Positions 13,763-21,677 of a DNA stretch of 22,257 nucleotides are shown here, piece by piece. The first letter of the stretch is position 1, and each line of letters begins with the position of its first letter. The notes beneath the pieces are model-generated. The model did no database searches, had not been told where the DNA came from, and saw nothing but the letters and a program-made list of their open reading frames with translations. The position numbers and the translations under genes were made by a program. The stretch is from Lachnospiraceae bacterium UBA1778 (GTDB taxonomy: Bacteria; Bacillota; Clostridia; Lachnospirales; Lachnospiraceae): assembly GCA_002315255.1 (NCBI GenBank), contig DCGM01000056.1, positions 2,113-24,369 on the forward strand. Direction: 5' to 3'.

Positions 13763-15184
13763 ATGTGTAAATCAGTTAATGACATCAGTAAATTATCACA
13801 GCTCTTTGAAGGCGAAGACTTCCCGATCCGGCCGGCCGAGGCCCCGGAATACAAGACATCCGCTAAAACAGAGATTGTAACCACGATGGCCTATATGCTG
13901 GGCGTGCGGGACGAATATTTTGAAAGAACCTTTGCCGCCGAGAATCCGGAAATCGCGAAAGCATTACGGAAAAATGAAAAAGCGACGGTTATCCGCGATA
14001 TCTGTATTCTCCGGTCGCAGCTTTTAAACAATTATTCAGATACCGGCAGCCTGATCCGTTATGATATGAAGAACATTGACCGGATCGACTGGTTCGACCA
14101 GAGCGCTATCAAGCGCCTTGCAAAGGCCGGAATATCAGCGGTACAGGCCAATTATCTTCCGGATGATTATTCGGTCTATTTTACAAAGCTGATTGCTGAC
14201 CACATCTCAGACTGTAAGAATCTCTTCCCGGAATGGCTGAAATTTGACTATATTAAAGAGCTCTTTTACAACCCGGGATATAAAAAAGACGGAGTGCTGA
14301 AAAAAGAGTTCAAGCAGTTCCACGAAAATAAACTGAAGTATCCGTATGGAATGTATATCAACTGGAAACCGGAAGACGTCGGAAACCTGCTGATTGCGGA
14401 TAACAAATTCGTCAATACGGTCTATGCGCAGCACGGCGAAAAATTTACGGACGCTTCGAAGCTCCATGACGCGGTGGATTACACGAAGCAGTCAATCTAC
14501 GATTTCATTGGCAAAAGCGACCGGACAGCGATCATCGTCGACTGCGAGAACTCCGATGTCTTTAAGCTGTATGGCGTTCTGAAGAATCTGAAGCCGGAAG
14601 AGGTCGGGAAGATCGAGAAAATCATCCTTTACGATGATTACCATACGACCAATGCGTGGACCTGGCTCAAGCATTTTATCAATATTCCGGTCGAGTATGT
14701 AGATGTCGAGCGCGTCTGCGAGTATAAATCGCTCGTCGATATTAAGATGACTGCCGGCGCCTGCACCGCATTTTACGAGGACCATATTGAGTCCTTTATC
14801 CTCTGCTCCAGCGATTCTGACTTCTGGGGACTGATTTCTTCTCTTCCGAAAGCGAATTTCCTCGTCATGTACGAATACAGCAAGTGCGGCCAGGCGATCA
14901 AGGACGCGCTTGACAGCCATCAGATTTTTCATTGCTCGATGGACGATTTCTTTACCGGCAATGCAGGCGACTTCCAGAAGGCAGTGCTCCTTCGTGAACT
15001 TAAGCGGAGAGCAGACAGCGTGATCGGCCGCAGCGCGATGGAGGTCACCCGTGAAATCTATGCTGTCACGAAAATCCATGCGAAAGAGAGCGAGATGGAG
15101 CGCTTCTGCGATAAATATGTAAAGAGCATCCGGCTGAAGCTGGATAAAGACGGCATTTTTATGGTAGAGGTGATGGCGGGATAA
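13763..15184 (+). CDS. NYN-domain (PIN-like) nuclease-like protein
   Basis: 473 residues from the ATG at 13763, which has AAGGAG nine bases upstream; the frame is open back to 13607 but that stretch looks non-coding. Residues 1-245 are helical and unrecognised. Residues about 254-398 read as a NYN domain: IIVDCEN (257-262) gives the first Asp, KSLVDIKM the middle acid Asp326, and CSSDSDFWGL the Asp351/Asp353 pair. These acids bind metal in NYN and PIN ribonucleases. The C-terminal 75 residues are helical and basic. RNA cutting is inferred from the fold only. It lies divergent from fic and upstream of a double AAA+ protein. Confidence 0.72.
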   Translation: MCKSVNDISKLSQLFEGEDFPIRPAEAPEYKTSAKTEIVTTMAYMLGVRDEYFERTFAAENPEIAKALRKNEKATVIRDICILRSQLLNNYSDTGSLIRYDMKNIDRIDWFDQSAIKRLAKAGISAVQANYLPDDYSVYFTKLIADHISDCKNLFPEWLKFDYIKELFYNPGYKKDGVLKKEFKQFHENKLKYPYGMYINWKPEDVGNLLIADNKFVNTVYAQHGEKFTDASKLHDAVDYTKQSIYDFIGKSDRTAIIVDCENSDVFKLYGVLKNLKPEEVGKIEKIILYDDYHTTNAWTWLKHFINIPVEYVDVERVCEYKSLVDIKMTAGACTAFYEDHIESFILCSSDSDFWGLISSLPKANFLVMYEYSKCGQAIKDALDSHQIFHCSMDDFFTGNAGDFQKAVLLRELKRRADSVIGRSAMEVTREIYAVTKIHAKESEMERFCDKYVKSIRLKLDKDGIFMVEVMAG

Positions 15185-15275
15185 GTTTTTGCAAACCGGA
15201 CGGCAGGAAGGAGCCTTCGGACTCACGCCATGTGCCGAAAACAGGACATGCCGCAGCGTATTCTATATATAGAGA

Positions 15276-15306
15276 GCTGAACAGGAGAAAAACGATGCTG
15301 TTCAGC
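15276..15306 (+). promoter_or_regulatory. Hairpin enclosing the start of a leader ORF
   Basis: GCTGAACAG (15276-15284) pairs perfectly with CTGTTCAGC (15298-15306), loop 13 bases. The loop and its edges hold the AGGAG site and ATG of a 26-codon ORF, so folding would limit its translation. A -10-like TATATA lies just upstream (around 15265-15270). Confidence 0.5.
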
Positions 15307-15375
15307 GGATACTCAGGCGGGGGGATGCGTTTTCTTACGCATCGGGAAGATAGATGGATATTGAGAGGGAGGTAG
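15295..15375 (+). CDS. 26-residue leader ORF before the AAA+ gene
   Basis: ATG 15295 has AGGAG seven bases upstream. The frame runs 26 codons to TAG at 15373-15375, which lies between the AGGGAGG site (15366-15372) and the ATG (15379) of the AAA+ gene. The peptide begins MLFSGYSGGGMRFL. Such an arrangement often couples translation of leader and gene. No amino acid run that would suggest classical attenuation is present. It could also be chance; only the good ribosome site and the stop position support it. Confidence 0.4.
   Translation: MLFSGYSGGGMRFLTHREDRWILRGR
15324..15343 (+). promoter_or_regulatory. Second hairpin inside the leader ORF
   Basis: GATGCGT (15324-15330) pairs with ACGCATC (15337-15343), loop of six bases. 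A ribosome on the leader ORF would open it. It has no T tract and is not a terminator. Confidence 0.45.
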
Positions 15376-15378
15376 CTT

Positions 15379-17394
15379 ATGCAATTTTTCAAATTTGAAG
15401 CTTTAAATACGGACGAGAACTGGGCAGAGGGAAATGAGAACCGTCATAGCCGTCGGGAAAGATTTAGAAAGATCGCGATGAAAACGCAGCAGTTTAATCA
15501 GAAAGAGGGTGTTTATGCCTTTGTGTCTGATGCGGAAGATGAGCTCGTCGTGATGTGCGCCTTCTGCCAGAAGCAGGTGAATATTCAGGAACTGTTCGAG
15601 TCCTTCTTAGCCCAGCTGGAGATAGAAGTTAACCTCCCTATTATAACGGAGATCACGTTCGCTGCAGCTCGGAATCTGCTCTCCGATGCTTCCAGAGAAG
15701 GATATATCTGTGATGATGATGGCGAAGTTCTGGAGAATTTCGAGTTAGACAAACTCGTTGAGCGGTTTATGAGAAATCTGGAGTTTGGCGAGAACATTAT
15801 TGAGAAATCTCCGAAGAGGAAGGTGCTTCGCGATGCAGAAGAGTTTCTCATGCGCGAAACATTAATCCCGGAGCTTCAGCGCATTTATGCGGGAAAGCCG
15901 AACACACGGGTGAAGGGGCATCCGGTCCATTATATGATTCAGACGGATGAACGGGATGTCAGAAACAGCGTATATCGGCTTCTGATGCAGGCATTGTATG
16001 GAAAAGGGCGTATCTGCAGTCAAAGATATACGTATCTTGATTTTAAGCCGGGAGACGATTTCTCCACGATGCTCTATGATTACTTATATAACAGCTGCGA
16101 GGGCGGAACGGTCATTGTCCGGTATTTAGGCCAGGATGATACGGAAACCGATCACGCGAGCTGTGACAGAGAGTTGATTGAGCAGCTTTGCACGATGGCG
16201 AAGAAGTATCGGAAACAGGTGCTTACCATCTTCTGCCTCCCGCGTGAATGTACACAGTCAAAGGCGATTTTCTATGAGTATTTAGGGAATCTTACCATTG
16301 TTGAGATGAAGGAAGAGCCGGCATGCGGTGAACGCGCCGTAGAATATCTGAAAGAATTGGCGAAGGAAAGCCAGATCCGCACCGATAAGAAGCTCTTCGC
16401 GAAGCTGGAAACGGATAAGGGCTATCTGACGCCCGACCTCATCGAGATCTATGACGAGTGGTACAATGATAAACTGAAAACCAGCGTATTTCCGCAGTAT
16501 AAGGAAATGGTCACTGCGAAGCAGGAGGCGGTTCAGGCGCCTCCGAAGGGCTCAGCCTATGATGATCTGATGGAGATGATCGGCCTTACAGAAGCAAAGA
16601 AGGTGATCAAACAGGCGCTGGATTATTTTAAGGCGCAGACCGTTTTAAAGGATTTAGGCATGAAGGCGGATCAGCCTTCTATGCATATGGTGTTTACCGG
16701 AAATCCCGGAACTGCGAAGACGAGCGTAGCACGGCTGTTCGCCCAGATCATGAAAGAGAACGGAATCCTTTCCAGAGGAAAGATTGTCGAGGTCGGACGT
16801 GGCGATTTGGTCGGGAAATACGTGGGCTGGACCGCAAAGATCATCCAGGAGAAATTCCGCGAGGCGAAAGGGGGCGTCCTTTTCATTGACGAAGCCTATT
16901 CGCTCGTCGATGACAGGAGCGGCTCATATGGCGATGAAGCGATCAATACGATCGTCCAGGAGATGGAGAACCACCGGGACGACGTGGTGGTGATCTTCGC
17001 CGGATACCCGGATAAGATGAAGGGCTTCCTTCAGAAGAACCCGGGACTCCGTTCCAGAATCGCGTTCCATGTTCCGTTTGCAGATTATAATGCGGACGAA
17101 CTCTGCCAGATCTCGAAGCTCATAGCGAAACAGAAGGGTCTGGAAATGACGGAGGGCGCCTGCGAGAAGCTGAGGACCCTGTTCGAGGGAGCAGTAACCC
17201 ATAGCGACTTCGGTAACGGCCGTTATGCCCGCAATGTGATCGAGAAAGCGAAGATGGCGCAGGCTACCCGCCTTCTTTCGATGGACATCGACAAGCTTCG
17301 GAAGACCGACGTAGTTACTCTTTGCGAGGAGGACATTGAAGTTCCGGGATGTGATAAGCGCCCGGAGAAGCGGCCGTTCGGCTTCTGCGCGTAA
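15379..17394 (+). CDS. Double AAA+ protein, CbbX/SpoVK-like C-terminal ATPase
   Basis: 671 residues. The C-terminal ATPase (about 393-655) has Walker A GNPGTAKTS (441-449, Ala where most have Gly before Lys), pore-loop region GDLVGKYVGWT (475-485), Walker B VLFIDEAYSL (500-509), sensor 1 VVVIFAGY and Arg finger region GLRSRI. This is the CbxX/CfqX/SpoVK type. Residues about 180-375 follow the same order of strands and helices (VHYMIQ, YTYLDF, GGTVIVRYL, VLTIFCLPRE) but lack any Walker A, so this looks like a dead AAA+ module. The first 170 residues are unrecognised. It is probably a hexameric remodeller, target unknown. AGGGAGG supports the start. The NYN gene is upstream and a sigma factor downstream. 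Confidence 0.85.
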   Translation: MQFFKFEALNTDENWAEGNENRHSRRERFRKIAMKTQQFNQKEGVYAFVSDAEDELVVMCAFCQKQVNIQELFESFLAQLEIEVNLPIITEITFAAARNLLSDASREGYICDDDGEVLENFELDKLVERFMRNLEFGENIIEKSPKRKVLRDAEEFLMRETLIPELQRIYAGKPNTRVKGHPVHYMIQTDERDVRNSVYRLLMQALYGKGRICSQRYTYLDFKPGDDFSTMLYDYLYNSCEGGTVIVRYLGQDDTETDHASCDRELIEQLCTMAKKYRKQVLTIFCLPRECTQSKAIFYEYLGNLTIVEMKEEPACGERAVEYLKELAKESQIRTDKKLFAKLETDKGYLTPDLIEIYDEWYNDKLKTSVFPQYKEMVTAKQEAVQAPPKGSAYDDLMEMIGLTEAKKVIKQALDYFKAQTVLKDLGMKADQPSMHMVFTGNPGTAKTSVARLFAQIMKENGILSRGKIVEVGRGDLVGKYVGWTAKIIQEKFREAKGGVLFIDEAYSLVDDRSGSYGDEAINTIVQEMENHRDDVVVIFAGYPDKMKGFLQKNPGLRSRIAFHVPFADYNADELCQISKLIAKQKGLEMTEGACEKLRTLFEGAVTHSDFGNGRYARNVIEKAKMAQATRLLSMDIDKLRKTDVVTLCEEDIEVPGCDKRPEKRPFGFCA

Positions 17395-17460
17395 GGCGCA
17401 TGAAGATGTGTCGGCTGCGGGAAACAATGTACCAAAAATCGGACATGGCATAGTTTATAC

Positions 17461-17466
17461 TATAAT
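17461..17466 (+). promoter_or_regulatory. Consensus -10 before the sigma factor gene
   Basis: TATAAT is exact and lies 30 bases before the ATG. The -35 zone is poor. The sigma gene could be read from here and from the AAA+ transcript, since no terminator lies between. Confidence 0.4.
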
Positions 17467-17496
17467 CAACAGAATGATCGAAGGGGGGGAAACCAG

Positions 17497-18471
17497 ATGG
17501 CGAGAATTTCTGAAGAGAACATTTATCTGGAAGACATCATGGCTGAGGATGAGGTTAAGAAGAATAATCGGGAATGGGACCCGATGGAAGATCTGAAAGA
17601 TAATCCGGAAAAGAGCCAGAAACCGGAAACCTCAGAGGGCGTTAGTTATTCTTCAGCTGAGAAGTTCTATCTGAATGAGATCGGCAAACATCCGGTATTA
17701 AGCCCGGAAGAGGCATGCGACTTAATCAGAAGAGCACATGCAGGCGATCTGGGAGCACGGAAGAAGATGATTGAGTCGAATCTCCGGCTGGTGGTGAGCA
17801 TTGCGAAGAAGTATCCGAATTACAATCTCAGCTTTATGGACCTCATTCAGGAGGGAAACATCGGACTTATGACTGCTGTGGAAAAGTTTGATCCTGAAAG
17901 AGGAATCATGTTTTCTACTTATGCGATGTACTGGATTAAGCAGGCGATCATTCGGGCGATTGAGAACTGCAGCCGTACCGTTCGCCTGCCGGTGCATATC
18001 CAGACGAAGATGAATAAGATTAAAAAGGTCAGGATGGAACTGGCACAGAAGTTCGGGCGTGAGCCGTCCGAGAAGGAGCTCAGCGAAGCATGCGGGCTTA
18101 CGGCCGAAGAACTTCAGGAATATCGCGCCTTTTCAATCGGAATCAAGTCACTTGATGACAATGCTTATGAGGACAGCGACGAATCCTTCGGCGACCTGGT
18201 GGCGGACGAGCGGACGGCTCCATTTGAGGAGGCGATTGAAGGGAAAGAGCTTCGAGAGATCATCATGGAGATTTTAAACGGGATCGATCCGAAAGAAGCA
18301 AGAGTGATCATTGAAAGGTTTGGTCTGGATGGAAGAAGTCCGAGAACCTTAGAAGAAGTCGGAAAGAAATTCGGTGTGACACGGGAACGGATCCGCCAGA
18401 TTGAGGCGAGGGCCTTAAGCCGTTTCCGGAAGCCGGAGAACAGAAAAAGATTATTAGATTTTGTAGCTTAA
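17497..18471 (+). CDS. Sigma-70 family (RpoD-like, alternative) sigma factor
   Basis: 324 residues. A short acidic N-terminus (1-50) replaces region 1.1. Region 1.2 lies at about 52-84, region 2 at 87-157 (NLRLVVSIAKKY, DLIQEGNIGL, FSTYAMYWIKQAI), region 3 at about 166-240, and region 4 at 250-320 with the DNA helix LEEVGKKFGVTRERIRQIEA. Length and text place it with group 1/2 factors such as RpoD, RpoS and SigA paralogues, but the usual housekeeping setting beside dnaG is absent, so an alternative factor is more likely. GGGGGGGA precedes the ATG. A 14-bp palindrome surrounds the stop codon. Its regulon cannot be seen. Confidence 0.88.
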   Translation: MARISEENIYLEDIMAEDEVKKNNREWDPMEDLKDNPEKSQKPETSEGVSYSSAEKFYLNEIGKHPVLSPEEACDLIRRAHAGDLGARKKMIESNLRLVVSIAKKYPNYNLSFMDLIQEGNIGLMTAVEKFDPERGIMFSTYAMYWIKQAIIRAIENCSRTVRLPVHIQTKMNKIKKVRMELAQKFGREPSEKELSEACGLTAEELQEYRAFSIGIKSLDDNAYEDSDESFGDLVADERTAPFEEAIEGKELREIIMEILNGIDPKEARVIIERFGLDGRSPRTLEEVGKKFGVTRERIRQIEARALSRFRKPENRKRLLDFVA

Positions 18472-18514
18472 GCTACATGATTTAACGGATAATGGTAGGG
18501 TAGAAGGGATCAGT

Positions 18515-18540
18515 TTTCGGGAGCAGGAATGCTCCCGAAA
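18515..18540 (+). terminator. Strong hairpin after the sigma gene, no T tract
   Basis: A perfect 11-bp stem (18515-18525 with 18530-18540) with loop GGAA. It is followed by GCCATC rather than T, so it may be a processing or mRNA-stability element, or a leader element of the next gene, rather than a true terminator. Confidence 0.5.
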
Positions 18541-18569
18541 GCCATCATCAACTTAAAAGGAGGGTAGAG

Positions 18570-18896
18570 ATGAAGGGAAATGATTACATTTTAAACGCAG
18601 AGCTGTATCCGTTTTATGACGAAGAAGAGATTGAGGGCCCGAAATGCAGGAATAAGATGGAGTCTTTACTGCCGTTATTCCTCTATACGATTCTGACCGA
18701 AAGCACGAATTCTTCACGGCACCTTCGAATCAATGATCTGGTGAACCGGCTGGAAGAATATCCGTACGAGATTTCGGTTTCGCGGAAGGCCGTCAGCAGA
18801 CATCTCGTCAATATTTGCGCCATCTATCCGGAAATCCATGTTAGCCGGAGCGAAGGGTGCTGGTACGCGAAAGAAACTCCTTTGAAGGCCGCATAA
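18570..18896 (+). CDS. Small winged-helix protein, WYL-type N-terminal domain-like
   Basis: 108 residues. After an acidic N-terminus (1-28), residues about 32-100 look like the winged helix found at the start of WYL regulators: LPLFLYTILTESTNSSRHLR, INDLVNRLEE, then VSRKAVSRHLVNI as recognition helix and a SEGCWYA wing. The WYL effector part is missing, so it is either a stand-alone DNA-binding protein or a shortened relic. The AAAGGAGGG site is good. It follows the sigma gene after 98 bases and a hairpin. The target is unknown. Confidence 0.6.
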   Translation: MKGNDYILNAELYPFYDEEEIEGPKCRNKMESLLPLFLYTILTESTNSSRHLRINDLVNRLEEYPYEISVSRKAVSRHLVNICAIYPEIHVSRSEGCWYAKETPLKAA

Positions 18897-18908
18897 GCTG
18901 CGGCCTTC
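18884..18908 (+). terminator. Hairpin with the stop codon in its loop
   Basis: A perfect 10-bp stem (18884-18893 with 18899-18908); the loop TAAGC begins with the stop codon of the winged-helix gene. No T tract follows, so termination is uncertain. Confidence 0.5.
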
Positions 18909-18963
18909 ACGGAAGAACACGAACTGGCAGCCCCGGAACTTCATGTGCGGAATTGAAGGAGTG

Positions 18964-19045
18964 TCTTAAAATATGCATTATTTTGATTTTATAATATCCT
19001 AAAATATGCATTATTTTGATTTTACAATATCCTAAAATATGCATA
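18964..19045. repeat. 33-bp direct repeats before the DUF4143 ATPase gene
   Basis: Units start at 18964, 18997 and 19030. The first two differ at two bases; the third keeps about 15 bases (TCCTAAAATATGCAT) and then runs into the promoter. Each unit holds an AT-rich near-palindrome around ATGCAT and a TTGATTT. Confidence 0.88.
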
Positions 19046-19049
19046 TCAC

Positions 19050-19078
19050 TTGATTTATCGAGAATACTATGCTATTAT
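19050..19078 (+). promoter_or_regulatory. Extended -10 promoter of the DUF4143 ATPase gene
   Basis: TTGATT (19050-19055), a 17-base spacer and TATTAT (19073-19078), with TG one base upstream of the -10. The -35 is part of the third repeat unit, so a repeat-binding protein could block or help RNA polymerase. Confidence 0.7.
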
Positions 19079-19103
19079 CTCGGTAATCAGAGAGGTGTTT
19101 TTT

Positions 19104-20423
19104 ATGCTGAAACGAAAGATGTATGACACATTGCTTCAATGGAAAAGCGAGCACAAAAACGAGTGTCTTTTGCTGAAAGGAGCCAGACAGGTAGGTAAGA
19201 CCTATCTTATCCGTCAGTTTGGCAGAACTGAATATGAGAGTTTTGTGGAAATCAATTTTCACGAGCAAAAGAGTTTAAAGATTATTTTTGACGGTGATAA
19301 AACTGCTGAGGAAATCTATAAGCGAATGACGGCAAATATTCCGGGAGTGAAGCTGATACCAGGGAAAACGCTTATTTTTCTGGATGAAATTCAGAAATGT
19401 GCAGGTGCCCGCACGGCGCTTAAATTTCTGGCAGAAGACGGACGATACGATGTTATCGCCTCAGGTTCTTTATTAGGTCTTTCCTACGGAAAGGATGGTG
19501 ATAAAGAAGTGGAGATGGTAGAATCCATCCCCGTCGGATATGAAAAATCAGTAATGATGTACTCATTGGATTTTGAAGAATTCTTGTGGGCTTACGGTTA
19601 TACCGCTGAAACGGTTTCATATCTGAAAAGTTTCTACGAGAATGAAGAAAAGGTACCGACAGAAATCTGCGCTAAATTTGAAGCGCTTATCCGTGAATAT
19701 CTTGTTGTAGGTGGAATGCCCGAGGTTGTGGCAAACTTTGCCCAATACAAGGACTTCACAAAGGTCCAGGAACTTCAGGACAAGATATTAGCATCTTATG
19801 CTGACGATGTATCTCAGCACGCTAAGGGCGCGGAAAAAACGAAGGTGCGAAAATGCTATGATTCAATTCCACGTCAGCTTGCTCGTGAAAACAAAAAGTT
19901 TAAGTATTCCGAGGTGGAACATAATGCCACCGCACGAAAATACGGCGGCAGTGTGCAGTGGCTTCATGATGCGAATATGGCATATATGTGCCATAATGTG
20001 GAAATACCCATGCTACCCTTGAATGCATACGAAAAGGAAAATGAGTTTAAACTTTATATTGCCGATACAGGACTTTTGCTGGCACTGTTCGGTTTTGCCA
20101 CAAAACAGGCGCTGTTAAACGGAGATTTGAAGGGCTTTGCTAAAGGCGGTATTTTCGAAAACTTTATTGCCGAAACACTTGTAAAAAACGGCTATACCTT
20201 GCATTACTACAAGCCGAATGACAGCTGTGAACTTGAATTTATTATTGAAAAGAACGGCGAGGTCATTCCGATAGAGGTGAAGGCAGGCAATGCACCGACA
20301 AAATCGCTTGATACCTTCGTGGCAAATTTTGAACCGAGCATTGCGTATAAATTTGTTTCCGGAAATGTGGGAATAGCAAATAAGAAGTTTACATTGCCGC
20401 ATTTTTTGGCCATGTTTATTTAA
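19104..20423 (+). CDS. AAA_14/DUF4143 family ATPase
   Basis: 439 residues from the ATG at 19104, which has AGAGAGGTG upstream; a longer TTG start at 19050 would overlap the promoter. Walker A is GARQVGKT (26-33) and Walker B is LIFLDEIQ (90-97). The C-terminal DUF4143 part has GGIFENFIAE, then ELEFII and IPIEVKAG, a spacing like the PD-(D/E)xK nuclease core. The family is very common in anaerobes, often in variable numbers, and its role is unproved. Base use is clearly more AT-rich than in neighbours, and direct repeats sit in front, so recent transfer is likely. Confidence 0.88.
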   Translation: MLKRKMYDTLLQWKSEHKNECLLLKGARQVGKTYLIRQFGRTEYESFVEINFHEQKSLKIIFDGDKTAEEIYKRMTANIPGVKLIPGKTLIFLDEIQKCAGARTALKFLAEDGRYDVIASGSLLGLSYGKDGDKEVEMVESIPVGYEKSVMMYSLDFEEFLWAYGYTAETVSYLKSFYENEEKVPTEICAKFEALIREYLVVGGMPEVVANFAQYKDFTKVQELQDKILASYADDVSQHAKGAEKTKVRKCYDSIPRQLARENKKFKYSEVEHNATARKYGGSVQWLHDANMAYMCHNVEIPMLPLNAYEKENEFKLYIADTGLLLALFGFATKQALLNGDLKGFAKGGIFENFIAETLVKNGYTLHYYKPNDSCELEFIIEKNGEVIPIEVKAGNAPTKSLDTFVANFEPSIAYKFVSGNVGIANKKFTLPHFLAMFI

Positions 20424-20522
20424 TGCTTTCTCTCCCGAATGGTCTGCAGAACGGGCGGGGCGCCATGTGGTGGATAAAGACTAGAAATTGAGACGAAAGA
20501 ACATGAAGAAAGGAGGCCCGGG

Positions 20523-21560
20523 ATGCCATTTCAGATTATCCGAAATGATATTACGAAAGTGAAGGCTGATGCGATTGTGAACACGGCCAATCCGAAGCCG
20601 ATTTATGGCGGCGGTACGGATTCCGCAATCTATAAAGCGGCCGGGGAAGAACTCTTACTGGCGGCGCGGATGAAGATCGGCGACATTGCGAGAGGCGAAG
20701 CGGTGGAGACACCGGCATTCGGGCTGGACGCCAAGTATATCATCCATACGGTCGGTCCTATGTGGGAAGGCGGAGACAAAGGCGAGTTTGACATCCTCCG
20801 TTCGTGCTATGAGAACTCCCTTCAGCTTGCGTACAAACTCAAGTGCAGATCGGTCGCTTTTCCGCTGATTTCCACCGGCGGATATGGTTTTCCGAATGAT
20901 AAGGCGCTTCAGACCGCATTGTCCGCGATTCAGGCATTTCTCATGGAAAACAGTATGAAAGTGATTCTGGTCGTTTTCGATAAGAGGGCATTTGAACTGT
21001 CCGGCAATGTGGTGGAGAATGTCCGCGAGTTTGTCGATGCGAACTATGTGGAAGAAGCAAAAAGAAGAGAATACACCCATTTCCCGGAAGGATCCGATCG
21101 AAAACTGCCGCTTAATTTAAGGGCGAACTTAAGGCATGCTGAATCCGAAGCAAGCACGACCGCTGGGCGGACAGAAGCGAAAAAGAAAATCGATTTAGGC
21201 GATCTGCTTGCCCGGTCGGATAAGACATTCCAGGAAAAACTTTTCGAGATTATTGATGAGCGTGGTTTAACGGGGCCGCAAGTATATCACGGTTATATCT
21301 CAAAGCAGGTTTTTTCGAAGATTCAGTCCGATAAAAACTATCATCCGAATAAAAAAACGGCGATTCTTTTGTGCTTATCATTACATTTGAATGTTTCTGA
21401 GACGCAGGATCTGATCGGTAGGGCAGGGTGGACACTGAGCGACAGCAGTAAAACGGATCTCGTCATCAAGGGATGCATCATGAATCGGGAATATAACCTG
21501 GGGAATATCGAAAGCATTCTCTTTGATTTTGATTGTCCTGGGCTGATAAAGTATGATTAA
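20523..21560 (+). CDS. Macrodomain protein with HTH-like C-terminal domain
   Basis: 345 residues. The macrodomain (about 1-170) has NDITKVKADAIVNTANP, YGGGTDSAIYKAAG, IIHTVGP and FPLISTGGYGFP, the residues that hold ADP-ribose; the Asn of NTANP and the glycine loop are intact. Many such domains remove ADP-ribose from proteins or nucleic acids. A charged linker follows (about 175-225). Residues about 230-345 form a helical domain (KLFEIIDERGLTGPQVYHG, SKQVFSKIQSDKNYHPNKKTAI, LLCLSLHLNVSETQDLIGRAG) that resembles an XRE-type helix-turn-helix. AAGGAGG fits the ATG. An ADP-ribosylglycohydrolase gene follows after 117 bases. Confidence 0.85.
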   Translation: MPFQIIRNDITKVKADAIVNTANPKPIYGGGTDSAIYKAAGEELLLAARMKIGDIARGEAVETPAFGLDAKYIIHTVGPMWEGGDKGEFDILRSCYENSLQLAYKLKCRSVAFPLISTGGYGFPNDKALQTALSAIQAFLMENSMKVILVVFDKRAFELSGNVVENVREFVDANYVEEAKRREYTHFPEGSDRKLPLNLRANLRHAESEASTTAGRTEAKKKIDLGDLLARSDKTFQEKLFEIIDERGLTGPQVYHGYISKQVFSKIQSDKNYHPNKKTAILLCLSLHLNVSETQDLIGRAGWTLSDSSKTDLVIKGCIMNREYNLGNIESILFDFDCPGLIKYD

Positions 21561-21592
21561 AAAAAGCGCGCACGCTAAAAGTCTCCGCACGG

Positions 21593-21624
21593 TTGACCAT
21601 TTCTTAAAAAGAAAATGCTAGTAT
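21593..21624 (+). promoter_or_regulatory. Possible promoter of the ADP-ribosylglycohydrolase gene
   Basis: TTGACC (21593-21598) and an extended -10, TGCTAGTAT (21616-21624), are separated by 20 bases, which is longer than normal. It lies 50 bases before the ATG. No terminator separates the two genes, so co-transcription is also possible. Confidence 0.35.
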
Positions 21625-21677
21625 ATCCTTGTAAGGTTTGAAGCAGAAAAAACAAAACAGATAAAGGAGGACATATT

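Noticed and set aside
12610..15184. Classic Fic toxin-antitoxin pair
   Set aside because: The Fic protein carries its own inhibitory SNHIEG motif (class II), and the NYN neighbour is divergent and much larger than an antitoxin.
15185..15275. Terminator after the NYN gene
   Set aside because: GAAGGAGCCTTC is a short palindrome with no T tract, so no end of transcription is supported.
19050..19103. TTG start giving a longer DUF4143 ATPase
   Set aside because: The TTG is the -35 box of the predicted promoter; ATG 19104 has the ribosome site.
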